Part shown: piece after piece, positions 31,343 to 42,620 of the stretch
Layout of the letters: the number at the start of each line of letters is the position of its first letter
Position numbering within the stretch: the first letter of the stretch is position 1
Source of the DNA: Eublepharis macularius
Taxonomy: Eukaryota; Chordata; Lepidosauria; Squamata; Eublepharidae
DNA length: 64,000 bases
Direction: 5' to 3'
Assembly (NCBI RefSeq): GCF_028583425.1
Contig: NC_072791.1
Coordinates: 30,387,368 to 30,451,367, forward strand
Position numbers and translations under genes: made by a program
The notes under the pieces: model-generated
Database searches by the model: none
What the model saw: only the letters and a program-made list of their open reading frames with translations
Told to the model about the DNA's origin: nothing

Positions 31343-31625
31343 TCAGTCTTCAAAAGCCTCACAGCTTATTACCGAATTTACATTTTTATTTGTCCCATGT
31401 GTGAGGGATGTTAAAGACCAAATCACTCTGGAAAGTTGTGCTGAGCAAGAACTAGCAGACTCAATGCAGGCTGCATAGTAATCTCTCTTTGCAGCTTTCA
31501 CTGCCATCTCATAGGCCTTCATAAATGTCCTATAAGTTGTTCTTGTCACTTCGCCACAGAGTTCTAGCCATCTCAGGTCCCATTTCATCTGTCACAGCTC
31601 CTCAGTATACCAAGGAGCTACTCTA
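31343..31625 (-). pseudogene. LINE ORF2 fragment (L2/CR1-like linker region)
   Basis: The reverse-strand frame at 31588-31343 contains YRTFMKAYEMAVKAAKRDYY and SAQLSRVIWSLT, typical of the segment between endonuclease and RT in L2/CR1-group LINEs. It is short and has no catalytic motifs. Confidence 0.6.
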
Positions 31626-31781
31626 GTTTGGGGGCAGAGAGGGCGATGGGGAGCGATCTCGTCGATAGCTTCAGAGCGACAGGCATTCCTATAAAACCTA
31701 TAAAACGAGGGCCTTCCTCAATGGTCAGTAATAAGCAAGCAAACCCACACACCCAGAAATCATTATGTAAAAAATGTTTCT

Positions 31782-33310
31782 TTTTTATATATATATATAA
31801 ATTTTTTATTTTTCAAACTACAAAACACTACACAGCACTACACAAGACTATCACAAGGAAAGGGGAAAGGGAAGGGACAAAGGGGGATGGAAAAAGAAGA
31901 GGGGGAGGGATGACCTACAAACACTAAACACTACACTTCAATGTTTTCCCTTCATACTGTCATAATACAAAAATAGCTCCATAGGATAATGATGGAGTGG
32001 TTAATCATACAGAGAATAGGCATTTCAAATTCTGATTAAACTTTCCTCCCCCTTCTAGGTCCCGGACGCAATTCTCTCTGTGCAACCGCTGTTGCGGTGC
32101 TCTCCTCCTCCCCCCCCCCTCCGGCTTCTCCTTTTCTTCGTTCTCGGTGCAGCAGAATTCCGGGTTTTTCTCCTCAAAATCCTTTAGTTGATCTTCTGAT
32201 AATATCTTATAGGCCTGATCTTTATATCTAAACCATATTCCTTCCGGGAATAACCATTTATACTTTATTCCATGGTCCCTCAGAAGAGCTGCAAACTTTT
32301 TATACTTAAAACGCCTTTTCCGGACTAGAAATGGAACGTCCTTCAAAATCTTGACTTTCAAACCCATAAAGTCCAAATCCGCATTGTATGAGTTATATAG
32401 GATGGTGTCCCGAATCTTTTTAAATGAAAAGTCAATAATGATCTCACGAGGCAACTGTCGCTTTGTTGCATATTTTGAAGAAGCCCGACGGACCTCCCAA
32501 ATGGCGCTTTTAACCTCTTCTTTAGTCGTCCTCGCGGGTATCGCCAATAGTTCCGAGACCACCTCCCACAGCTCCTCATTTTCCTCCTCTTTCATGTTTT
32601 GGAGACGCAAAATTGTCTGCGTTCGTTCCATCTGTAGCCCGATCAGCTGGTTCTCAACCAACTTCAGCTCCTTTTTTGTAGCCTTCACAAGTGACGCACT
32701 TTCCAGAGCAGACTTCTCTGCCCCCCCCCGCTACTTCCTTAATGGTTTTCACTTCGCTTTCAATTAAGCCCACCCTTTGATCAGTTTCGTTCAGCTTGTC
32801 AACAAAGGGTTTTATGGCTTCCACCACCGCCCTGCGCACCAACTCTTCGAGCGACTCTCCCTTCAAGGTAGCCGAGATTGACTTACCGAGAGCGGGACTT
32901 TGCTTCTTTGCTGCCATTTGGGGGGGGGAGCCAACAAAATTCTGGAACTCACCGAAGGGGAAGAACGAGTCTTCTTCAGATCAACCTCTCCTTCATGAAC
33001 GCTTGTAGAACAGAAGGGATTCGCTTGTTTACGGGCTTCCGCCTGTTTCTTTTATTTGCCGTTTCTCGTTGCCCGGCGGCACTTGAGGCGCCGCGCACGT
33101 CTGCCGGCCTCCATAGGGACAAACGGGTAATTCCCCCCCCGCATTGATTTCGGGGAGTTCTTCCCGCAGCGTCCCGGACCCTGGCTCCCTCCCTGGGAGT
33201 CCTGGGGGCTAATCCTTGCGGATCAGCCGCCCGGTCAGGGTGCCCTGTCGTTTCCTCCCGGACCAGCCGAGAGGAGCGTCCGGCATGGCTGAGAAAACGA
33301 AACCAAATCC
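31782..33310 (-). mobile_element. HAL1-like element: L1 with ORF1 only, 17-bp TSD
   Basis: ATGTAAAAAATGTTTCT is perfectly duplicated at 31765-31781 and 33311-33327. On the reverse strand the element has a G+C-rich 5' UTR (33310-32918), an ORF1 region (32917-32005), a pyrimidine-rich 3' UTR and an A/T-rich tail (about 31782-31815). There is no endonuclease or RT anywhere between the duplications. ORF1-only L1 relatives (half-L1, HAL1) are known non-autonomous elements. The 3' UTR resembles that of the L1 at 508. Confidence 0.82.
32005..32917 (-). pseudogene. L1 ORF1 protein, frameshifted
   Basis: The N-terminal part (32917-32731) has a basic start and a heptad-like coiled coil (DKLNETDQRVGLIESEVKTI). 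The C-terminal part (32688-32005) continues the coil (ELKLVENQLIGLQMERTQ) and carries an RRM/CTD-like region (LPREIIIDFSFKKIRDTIL; RKRRFKYKKFAALLRDHG), then an acidic/basic tail. The frame breaks at a C run at about 32721-32730. L1 ORF1p is an RNA-binding trimeric chaperone of the LINE particle. Joining the frames would need a small indel. Confidence 0.82.
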
Positions 33311-34350
33311 ATGTAAAAAATGTTTCTGATGTTCTTATTTGAAAATGCAAAGGGAGAAAGAAGGAAGAATTTTTTAAAAAAAGTTATAATGATGGCAACA
33401 ACTACACTGTAAAAAAAAAACCTGAAAAAAAAACCAGAACCAATTTTACCTTTTATAATGTGTGGTATGATACAGATTATTGCAGCAGGCCATGGATAAC
33501 TTCACGTGGGGACTACACTCACACAGAGCTCTTCACTTGGTGCTATAATCTATAGAACAAAAATTACAGATGAGCTTAATATTGCATAATGAAACCTTTA
33601 AACTCACACTGTGTTTTTCAGATTGTATGACTGACCATTGAGGAAGGCCCTGGGGCCGGAATGCGTATGGTCTGGTTTAGTGTTGGTCATTTGACAGTAT
33701 CATCAACTCTATTTGGAGAACGTTATGCCTATTTTAAGCATATCTATGCAGCCTGCAATTCAGGCCCTATGTTTTTGAGTACTGCATACACTGTATAATA
33801 AACACTCATTTTGAATATATTTTACAGGTTTTTAACTTGACCATTGTAGCATCTACTATTTTTAAAAAATACATCAGAGGTGTAGGGAAGGACTAGCCAC
33901 TGACGGGATCTAGGGCAAGGAAAATGTATGGGAACCTGTCATATGAAAGCCCTATTGCCGCAGTGCTATATTGGCGATTTCAGCAGTCATCACCCAGATC
34001 CATCATTGCTTAGAAAAACTAATCTGTTTCCCAATCATCAGTTTCTAGCTTCACTACATCGAACCATTCTGAGTTCACAGCCTTCTCCAGATAAAAGAGC
34101 ACTAAATCTGCAATACCTTACTATAACAAACCAGAGAGAACTCTTCATTCAAACTGAATTAAGTTTACCCAATACTAAATATTTCCATGGAAAACACTGG
34201 TAGTTCCTCCACTATCACTGCTGTAAGACCAAATGGGTCATTTACTGACAGTTTCCAGAATCTTGATATTTTGCATTTCATCAGAAAATGTACAGGCAGG
34301 CTCATCTCTAGTGTACACATCCAATAAAAATGTATGTGCTTTCTCTACAG
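33311..34350 (+). other. Block B intron 4, 3' part
   Basis: From about 34010 it aligns with 16640-17036 (CAATCATCAGTTTC.AGCTTCACTACATC and onward to the exon 5 acceptor). The 33600-33830 part looks like another dispersed repeat with a degraded TTGAGGA..GGCC..GGAA hammerhead-like pattern. No gene. Confidence 0.55.
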
Positions 34351-34548
34351 GCTCTTCATGAAGCGGTGCTAGTTATTCATGAGGACAGCACTATAGTGGG
34401 TCAACGTGGTGAATCTGGAATCCGGTCATTTCCCCCTCCCCCTCCCCCTCCTTGCATCAAATTCAACAGACCCTTCCTGATATTCATCATTGATATGTCA
34501 ACAGCAACCATTTTCTTAATGGGGAAAATTGTGAGCCCAACCAACTAA
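34351..34548 (+). CDS. Orphan clade A serpin exon 5 with distinct reactive-centre loop, block B
   Basis: A TTTCTCTACAG acceptor, phase 0 entry and 65 codons to TAA. It encodes HEAVLVIHEDST, then IVGQRGESGIRSFPPPPPPPC, then FNRPFLIFIIDMSTATIFLMGKIVSP. Arg-Ser lies at the same distance from the conserved F-x-RPF strand as in A and C, but two residues fewer separate it from the hinge Glu. Seven consecutive prolines follow on the primed side. The C-terminal barrel is well conserved. With exon 4 at 28892 it forms a complete 3' cassette for any serpin exon 3 ending in phase 2. Confidence 0.88.
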   Translation, partial: ALHEAVLVIHEDSTIVGQRGESGIRSFPPPPPPPCIKFNRPFLIFIIDMSTATIFLMGKIVSPTN

Positions 34549-34662
34549 TATTACATCACCAATCAGAGGATGGCATTTACAGCCATTAAGGGCAAATGAA
34601 AAATGGATTTTGATCTTTGCTTTACTTTTTTACGTGCATCAACTGAACCCAGGTGTTTGCAT

Positions 34663-34668
34663 AATAAA
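34663..34668 (+). terminator. Likely poly(A) signal of the block B cassette
   Basis: AATAAA in the conserved TTTATTTTAAAGCATTGT context shared with 18159-18164 and 58436-58441. Confidence 0.6.
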
Positions 34669-34698
34669 TTTATTTTAAAGCATTGTAATCTTGGAGAC

Positions 34699-35000
34699 TG
34701 TTGTGTATTGGCCCTAGCTTCAATAAAAGTTAGGCTCCTCTGGCTTCGATTCTCATTGGTTGTTACAGTTGGCAGCAGCCAATTGCTCCTCTCTTAATAA
34801 AGACCAATCACTGTCATGTAAATATGTTATATTGTATATAGTTTATGCAAATGATGGTATTCTAGGGTGCATGTTCCTATTGGTTGATGGTTAATACAGG
34901 GGCGGGGTTTATGTGCTTTCGTTGAACTGGAGTTGTCTGTCTGTTCTGGCTTGTAATAAAGCATGTTGGGTTGAGCTGAAATCACTCTGGGTTGAAATCA
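34699..35000 (+). mobile_element. Possible solo LTR, block B only
   Basis: The segment interrupts the block A/B alignment right after TTGGAGACTG. It starts TGTTGTGTATTGG and contains several ATTGG/CCAAT motifs, a TATATAG box, a GGGGCGGGG motif and AATAAA before an ATCA end. This is LTR-like organisation. I could not define a clean target-site duplication. Confidence 0.4.
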
Positions 35001-36190
35001 TTATGAGCACCAAGATCAATATTTAATATGCCAAATGTTTCTTCTTCAACTCCATATTAGATCCTTGCTAATGCTATGTCTTTGTAAACTTGCATTTATT
35101 TACCCTGTGACATTGTTTATGGAAATGTCCTTGACGCTGTATGGAAATGTCCTTGCTACTAATTGAACTAATCTCACACTATATAATCTGCCTTGAGTCT
35201 CAGTGAGAAAGGCAGACTATAAATGACATAAATAAATAATGTTTCTGCTCATGGCAGGAGTAGACTGACTCATTGGCAACAATTAGAAAATTTTAAAACC
35301 TTAGTTTCTAAGAAATGAAAGCCCGATGGGCAGAGGAAGTAGTAGATCATCTCCAACCCTCAATGACTTCTATGACGTTCTCTGGCATAAAGGATTTATC
35401 AGGATTCAACAGGGAGAGTCCCAGAAGAGGGTCAAAGAAGATTAACTAAAATTTCCCAGAAAGAATGACAATTTTGGCAGGTTGACATTTCCAAAAGGAG
35501 AGTATCATTACTCATATCTGCATAAATGCCAAACAATTTGACCAGAAAGCTCCACCATCTTCTCTACACACTCTTTGCAGATATGAATAGTGAAGGGTGT
35601 GGTCATTGATTTCTCAATTGGAAGAGAGAAGAAAATTCCCTGTTCTCAAAGGATAAGCCTCTTACTCAATACTAGAATTATGCCCATCTCATTTTGCTCA
35701 TCAACCCCATATCCAACCGTGCTCACAATATCGCATGCATCACATGACTGCTTTGCAAGTGTGAAACCCCTGCAAACATGGGAAGCGAAACAGGTACTGA
35801 AAACGCTTTAAATACCCAGTGTGAAATATGCCCAGAACAACCTTGGAGAGGGGCATGAAGCAAAGGAGCAAGACATTTGTATATCTTATGTAGATTAGAA
35901 GAACCATCTAATATCAATAGATACAATGAATTGAAGCCTAGGTGTAGAAAGTTGCTAAGAACAACAGGAATGTCTAATTTTACAGAAGCTGAGATACAGG
36001 GAAGGGTGTATTGGTTGATGGCCAAAAGATATTCATATGTGTGAGAAACTTGTAGTTACTCATTTTCCATAGATTTTGTTAAGATACAATGTAGCAAGAA
36101 TAAACTAATACACACACACACACTTTAAGAAGATGTTTCAAAAGGAGATAGCCTTTTCTGGTGTTTGAAGTTATAACATAATCAGTTAGC
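35001..36190 (+). other. Block B downstream flank
   Basis: Patches match A downstream of its poly(A) site (35245-35340 with about 18230-18340; 35885-36100 with 21574-21800). A LINE-type 3' tip (CTTGAGTCTCAGTGAGAAAGG..AAATAAATAA) lies at about 35190-35243. 35745-35800 resembles the last 50 bp of the window (TTGCAAGTG.GAAAC.CCTGCA), probably a dispersed repeat. An (AC)n tract lies near 36110. No gene. Confidence 0.6.
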
Positions 36191-36192
36191 CA

Positions 36193-36330
36193 AGAATTAT
36201 TTATTTATTATTTCATTGGATTTCTATTCTGCCCTCCATGCAAGCGGGCTCAGGGCGGATTCCATCATTTAAAACACAATGCAGCAATAAATATACAAAG
36301 TAGCCATAAAAACAATATAAAAACATTTGC
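36193..36330 (-). mobile_element. L2-like LINE 3' tip
   Basis: TTTATTTATTATTTCATTGGATTTCTATTCTGCCCTCC..GGGCTCAGGGCGG is the reverse of the L2-like 3' end seen at 14030-14090. Confidence 0.55.
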
Positions 36331-36337
36331 CATCAGG

Positions 36338-36562
36338 CAAAGTATGCAGCTGCTGTGGTTAAGTAGTTTGGCTGCAAAACAGCACTCTACTGGATTGAAT
36401 CCCACTATTGCCATGAGCTCAGGAGGTGGCCTTGGGTAAGCCATTCCTCTCAGCCCCAGCTCCCCAGCTATATAGTGGGGATAATAACAACACCAACTTG
36501 TTCATTGCTCTAGGTAAGGCACTAATCTGCTAGAAGAGCAGTATATAAGCACAGTTATTATT
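36338..36562 (+). mobile_element. MIR-like tRNA-derived SINE
   Basis: The tRNA-like head (GCTGTGGTTAAGTAG..GGATTGAATCCCACT) is followed by a body with GGCCTTGGGTAAG and an L2-type tail ending AGCAGTATATAAGCACAGTTATTATT. Confidence 0.6.
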
Positions 36563-39048
36563 GCACCACAGTGCAATAACTCTAGTATATACCTGAAACC
36601 AATTCATGTTAGCTGTTGCTGCCTAGGTGGCAAACAATTGTCAATACACATCTATTTGACCAACTCTTTAAAGTATAGACATTTTTTTAATGCTTAACAG
36701 GCTTACTTGAGCCATTAACTGCACAACCCTAAGCCCTGAGTCAGTGGCCCCGCCTGTGCGGCAACATAAAAGTGGTGCTGCTTCACCACTCCCTATGAAC
36801 GTTTGCAGGAGAGCCATGCCAGCAAAAGAGCTCAACAAGGTGAGGTGCAGCTGCCGCCAAGAGCACCTGCCCACCATTCCCCTGACAACCCCGCCCACAT
36901 CAGCCAATGGCCGCACTGCTCCCCTAACAGGCGGGCAAGGGGTACGGCCAATGGGGAGCCCACATACCCCAGCCATCCAACAACCTCCCCTGTCAGGGAG
37001 CAGGCATCCCTGCAAGTGAGGGGGGAAGAGGTAACACTGAAGGTGCAGATTGAACACCCACCCTCTCACCCATCCACCCCCCATTTCCGATGAGGGCCAG
37101 GCCAGTGGCACCTACAAATCCCCCCATCACCGCCACCATGGGAAACAGATTCCCCTTCCCTGAAAAGTGGGACCAGAAAGGCAGCAGGACCCAGCAAGGG
37201 TTGCACTCGCAGCCTGCAGCACTTGGGATCAGCCTCCAGGTTCTAGAGAGGCAGATGGGGGGGGGGGCAGGTTCTTAAATGAGTGACAGGAACACCCACT
37301 GGAATCCACGCAAGAGGCCAGAAGGCCCATTGGAGGTGATGGGTGTGAAAAGCGTGCACAGACTTGCAGAGGTGCCGTTTGAACACATCACTACATCACA
37401 ATTATGTGAGAACATGGATTGGACCTCGACAACCATGCCCTGGTCCTGGGGTGACACCCCCCCGCAGAGGGGACTGACAGCCTACGGGAACAGGGAAACT
37501 ACTCCGGAGGCCATCATCCACCCCCTTCCCCACATCAAATTTCCTAAGTCACTCAGATAATTTTGGTGGGGTGGTTTGGTTTGGCCTGCCTGGCTGAGCT
37601 CAACCCCAAGCAACGATACCCACACTTTGCTGACTCATCATGACCCGACCTCCACCCCTGCGGCCCCATCTCAGGTTACCGCCAGTTGCAGCCACTTTGT
37701 CCTTGTGCCTCAGTCTCTTTCCTTCTTCCCATCCCTACCTCTCTCTCTCCACATCTACCACTCTGCTCTCCAATGCTCACCCTGCCCTGGGCTGCACGTC
37801 CTCCTTTTGAACCCCTGCCTTGATGCCTCCACCCCACCATTCCAGTGGGGCGTCCCTTGCCAGTAAGTCACAGATAGATACATGAAAATCTAATATAGAA
37901 ATCTTTTTTGACATGGTATACGTGGTTTTGTTTCTATCATGGACAACATTTCAGTTCAGAGTACAGAGACTTCATCTTGTCAGGAACTCTGAACAAAGAC
38001 ACATGTCTCACCCATGCGAAGAAAGTCCAGTAATATTTATCTTGGCAGCTTAAACCAAAGCCAAAAAGTGCAAAGCACAGCTCCAAATCCATTGCATCAT
38101 ATTTTGCTCTCCTCCCTTCCCCAGATAATCTGTATTTGCTCTGCTTAGTGGTTTATTAATCCTGGATATTATACATGCCTGGTTTATAAACAACAAAACA
38201 AGGACCCATCCACTTTGGTTGAAAGCCACTAGATGCTTCTGGGGATTTTGTGAGTATGAAATGCATTTTTCTCTACCGTTGTTCTGACACTCTGCAGTTT
38301 GTTCAGTGTTTCCCTGTAATGTAGTGGCTTAGGACTAAATCAAACTAAATTTTATGTTTGGGTTAAGTTGGGTATATCAGTCTGGTTGGAGCTGCTGTTT
38401 TATTCTGTACAGTGGAAAATCTAAGAAACAGAATCTGAGAGAGCATGTTTGCATGGGGATTCATCCTCCTCCCAGTTTAGCACCAAACTGGAGGCTTCGA
38501 TGTTTCTCAGAAGATGGAGGTAGGCAGCACAAGAAGTCCTGATACCAACACTGAACCATAAGTCATGTGGACAGGGCAGAAGTTGTGTTTCTCTTCTGCT
38601 GTGTGAAAAGAAAAATGAGGACTAGTTCCACTCACCAGAAGTAGAGCCATTGAACTTCAGCAGAAGTCAGTGGCATAACTATCTCCATTGATTCTAATGG
38701 CAGCGTGAGGCAGTCTCACTTGGAAAGATTTTCTGTTAGCATGGAAGCATTTGAGGAGGGACCACTATGGCTGCCTAGGTATGGAATACCTTCATAGCAT
38801 GGAAGACCATTTAAGAATGACTATTCTTTTTTAAATACAAGAAAACGAATGTGAATCGACTGAATAAAAAGGTACAAATGTTGCAACTAAAAGAATCACA
38901 AAACTCAGATATTATATTTATCTAATTTCAATATTTTTCAGATCCTGATAAACAGTTTTGGAAACACTTTAATGTAAATTCTCAGTGCAGTAGATAATTT
39001 TCCAAACTTATTTCTAACCATATTTCCTGTGTCCCCCCCCCCCCTTAG
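36563..39048. other. Serpin gene C upstream region; G+C-rich block inside
   Basis: 36660-37560 is G+C rich and resembles a dispersed repeat, with open frames on both strands (for example 37111-36668 reverse) that match nothing I know. 37860-39000 is A+T rich. The untranslated first exon and promoter of gene C should lie here if it follows other clade A serpins, but I cannot pick them by eye. Confidence 0.45.
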
Positions 39049-39739
39049 AATGATTACAAATCCCAAATGAAGGCCATGCTCTATCTTTTCTTGTTACTGT
39101 TCGGTCTGCTGTTCCGCTGTTATCACCTCTCGGAACCTGATGATGTCCATGGTAATGATCGAAATACAAATTCCACTAACCAACAGCAACATTCCACTTT
39201 GGAACAAGAATGTAACACTGAAGTCAGTGCTCTGCACAAGATAGTCCCTTATAATGCTGACTTTGCGTTCCGATTGTACAAACAAATGTCTTCTGATTCA
39301 GATGACAAAAATATTTTCTTCTCTCCTGTGAGCATCTCCACAGCCTTTGCCATGCTGGCCCTCGGAGCTAAGTCTCAAACCCAAACTCAGATTTACAATG
39401 CCCTTGCTTTCAACCTGTCAGAGATTGAAGAAAATGAGATACATAAAGGGTTTTGCCAACTTATCCACAAGCTTAACCTTCCAAGAGAGGAAATACTTAC
39501 AAAAATTGGGAATGCTTTGTTCTTAGATGAGTCATTGAAAGTTCTCCCTACATTTCTGGAAGACGTCAAAACCTTGTATCAGGCTGAAACCTTTTCTACG
39601 AATTTCTTGAAACCTATAGAAGCAAAACAGCAGGTCAATGATTACTTAAAGAACAGAACTTATGGAGAAATGATCAACAAAGCCCGTGACTTCAGTATAC
39701 ACACGGTCATGGTCCTCGTGAATTATGTCTTCTTCAAAG
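39049..39739 (+). CDS. Clade A serpin gene C, exon 2 (start codon, signal peptide, N-terminal half)
   Basis: The exon follows a poly-C/TTAG acceptor at 39048; the coding start is at 39067 (MKAM). A hydrophobic signal peptide (LYLFLLLFGLL) is followed by a polar Asn/Gln-rich extension, then the serpin body: helix A (NADFAFRLYKQM), the helix B/shutter signature (NIFFSPVSISTAFAMLALGA), helix D-E (LPTFLEDVKTLYQAETFSTNF), and NYVFFK before an AAAG|GTAAGT donor leaving phase 1. Potential N-glycosylation sites include NST, NLS and NRT. This points to a secreted glycoprotein. A six-codon upstream frame from 39050 overlaps the start. Clade A is clear; which paralogue is not. Confidence 0.93.
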
Positions 39740-40854
39740 GTAAGTTGGAGAGTTAGATTTTTTAAAAAAACAGAAGGCAGGGCAAGTTGTTTAGTTAGCT
39801 AAAAAGAAGCAACTGTAGCAATGAAGGGGAGGGGAATTTCTGGTCTGAAATAAGTATGCTTAAGGTTAGGTTATTCTGTAGTCCGTAGAAGAATGAAACT
39901 AGTAGCTGTCTCTAAATTTCATCTCCATTCACAGCTTCTCTTCATGGGCTCTCTTGAATTGTGATTTTATCAACCCCCAAAGCAGAAAGGCTCCATGATT
40001 GTATTCTCTTCCAGTCCTCTTGTTCTAAACACTTGGCCGCAATAAAGACCAGCTCTTTTCTTGTGGCACAAGCTCCCTCTCTTAAGTTCTCACTTACTCT
40101 CACATTTTTCACCCGGAACGCCATATTACTGGCCCTTTTCTGTCCAGATTTTGCCACTTACAGCTCCTGACCACACCTCCTCTATCTTTTATAACCCTTC
40201 ATAGCATTCTCTGTAGAGTGATCCTAGAGACTGGGAAAGTCCTAGAATGTGCCTGGCACTATAATATCACTTCCACCTGCTCAAGTGGAAGTGATATCAT
40301 GAATGATGTTCATGTTGCTCCCCCTCCCCAGGCTCCACCCCTGAAATGCTTCAAAGAGATTGTGAGTGGGATGCTGGCAACCTTATGGGGAACTGAATCC
40401 AAATGATGAAGCTCCAGAATAGAGGATCCACCTATACCCATAAACCAGGATCAGAGTCAATTTGTGTCTGGGATTGTGAGTAGGACCTGCCAAGTGAGAC
40501 AGCTGAGGTTGAATGTAGTTTGTAGGATACATTTTAACAGCTGGCCATGTGTTTACAGAGAAGGCTGCACAATATCCCATGGAGCACATGCCTCCAGATT
40601 CTCCAGCTGGTCTTTGAAGCATATATTGACGATGGTACTAACGGTGGTAGTGGTGAGGATAACAATAATTCTTGTAGCTGGGAAGTTAGGAAACTCTGTT
40701 CAATGCACAGGCCGTCTCTTGATACCCATCTCATTTCCATTTGCAATGGACTGAACTGAGGATTTCTTTACATTTACTCACATGGTTATGCATGTAGCTA
40801 CTGTACAGAACTTGTGTTTTGTTGAATGGTGTTGCCTCTTATTTTTCTCTTAAG
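39740..40854 (+). other. Serpin gene C intron 2
   Basis: A 1.1-kb intron between a GTAAGT donor and a TTTTTCTCTTAAG acceptor. Short open frames on both strands match nothing I know. Confidence 0.7.
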
Positions 40855-41125
40855 ATTTCTGGAGAGAAAAGTTTCATCCTCTATTAACCACTGAAAAACA
40901 TTTTATTGCCTATGGAAACACAACCATTAAAAAAAACTTTATGTGCCAACGCACCTGGATAAAATTTCTGCACGATGAAGATCTTTCTTGCTCGATAGTG
41001 GAAATACCTTATTCAAGAAATGCTGTAGCATGGTTCATCCTGCCAGACGAAGGGAAACTAAAAGATGTAGAAAGGTCTTTGGTAAAAGAAGACATCAATA
41101 AATGGAGAGCTTCTTTTCAGTACAG
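40855..41125 (+). CDS. Clade A serpin gene C, exon 3
   Basis: This 271-bp exon equals the length of SERPINA1 exon 3. It enters in phase 1 and leaves in phase 2 (CAG|GTAAGC). The product runs from FWREKF (the conserved Trp after FFK) through an NTT glycosylation site, then DLSCSIVEIPYSRNAVAWFILPDEGKLKDVE, covering s3A to s3C, helices F-H and the gate. The whole exon is open. It lies only 65 bp before the segment duplicated from block A. Confidence 0.93.
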
Positions 41126-41755
41126 GTAAGCAATATCTCTTGAGTTACTTTCCAACGCTCTCCTGGTACAATTCAGGATTTTTAATTGGTTGATGGGATC
41201 TGGTTTAAATCAGTAATTCATACTAATTACACTTTAAAAGCTATTGTTTGGATTGTATTTTTATCTCAGTTGCTATTTAGATTAATAAGAAATAGATTCC
41301 ACTGGGTTTTGTATCATCTTCATACATACCCTACATAGTGAGTGTATGGAATTCTCTGAAATGTCTTCTAAATATTAATCAAATGTTCTTTTAATACTTC
41401 ATTTCAATATTGCATGTAGACTACAGTGGATATTTAATGGCTTGCAATATTTTATCTTTTTTTTTTTGATACTACACTAATTGTTCACTGTTGGTTAGTA
41501 TGCAACAGTTAATTAATGGTGAATGGAATTTACAGGGGACATTTAATAGTAATTAGAACTGGATTTAGTATTTCATACTGACGTCCATTTAGAGAGTACA
41601 GCTAGTGAAAATCCTCCAATTTTCATCCAGAAGTACCTGGAGTTAAGAAGCAAATACCTTTACCAAGATCTTACTTAGAAATGACAGATAGAACACAGGC
41701 TTATAATTATTTCTGATATATCCAATGTAGACTTCTTCAAGTGGCTGTATTATTA

Positions 41756-42620
41756 CTAGAGATGGGCACGAGCTGCATTTCGAACTTCAAAAACCCACGA
41801 AATTGGCGATTGTGCGATCTCGATCCCGCGGTTCGTGATTGTCCACAGCCAACGAACCAGCATTTGAGAGAGGCCTGGTTCGGTGCATTCGGCCACGGTT
41901 CAGGAAGCCAGACAGTCAGGCGCCAGCAATCAATTCCCCTGGCAATGGAGCCGGGGGAATGCCTGAACTCTATCTGCGCTCCTTCAGTCGCCCTGGAAAC
42001 CAGAATGGAAGCCCAGCTTACCTTGATCGGCAGGTCTTCCTTCCAACCACGGAGCTGCAAAGCGGTTACAAGTTGGGAGAAGACACCCAGGGGCAGGAGG
42101 AGGAAGGGGGTGTTCTGTAGCCATGGGCACTCCAATTGCATCCCTGCAAACCCTGATAGGCAGCTCTGATGGCCAAACACAGACCTCCTGCATTGCTCAA
42201 TGGGACCTATGCTTATAAATAGCCATGGGCTCCCAGGCTGGGTTTCACTTTCAGCATGCAGTGGAGTAGGACAGAGCTCTTGCTTGCCACTTACTAGCTT
42301 TTGGGGAGAAAGACTGAGAGTATAATTGAGCTTGGATTTTTGTGGGAGTTTCCTGGGGGCCTTGGATTGGAGAGGGTATAACTCCAAGATCCCTTTTGCA
42401 ATCTTTTCCAAACTTGGGTGATAGCTGTAGGAGAGCCTGCAAAAGACTCCCTGGGAATATGGGCTCTCTCAGTGTCATGGGGGCTGTTCCGCATACCACA
42501 AACTGCGAACCTGTTCGGCAACGGAAAATGTTCATTGCGGTTCGCGACCTCGGGATTGTCGTCAGCACCAAACCATGAACCGCTGGTTTGTTAAATTTTT
42601 TTGGTTTGTGTCCATGTCTA
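41756..42620. mobile_element. hAT-like non-autonomous element, block C
   Basis: The left end CTAGAGATGGGCACGAG and right end GTGTCCATGTCTA form a degraded inverted repeat of the family at 25945-26906. Interior parts are similar but in opposite orientation. I could not see a target-site duplication. Absent in intact form from block A. Confidence 0.65.

Noticed and set aside
36668-37111. 147-codon reverse open frame
   Set aside because: It sits in the G+C-rich block with competing frames on the other strand and no recognisable domain.
41741-42411. 142-codon forward and 224-codon reverse frames
   Set aside because: They fall entirely inside the hAT-like non-autonomous element and do not resemble a transposase.
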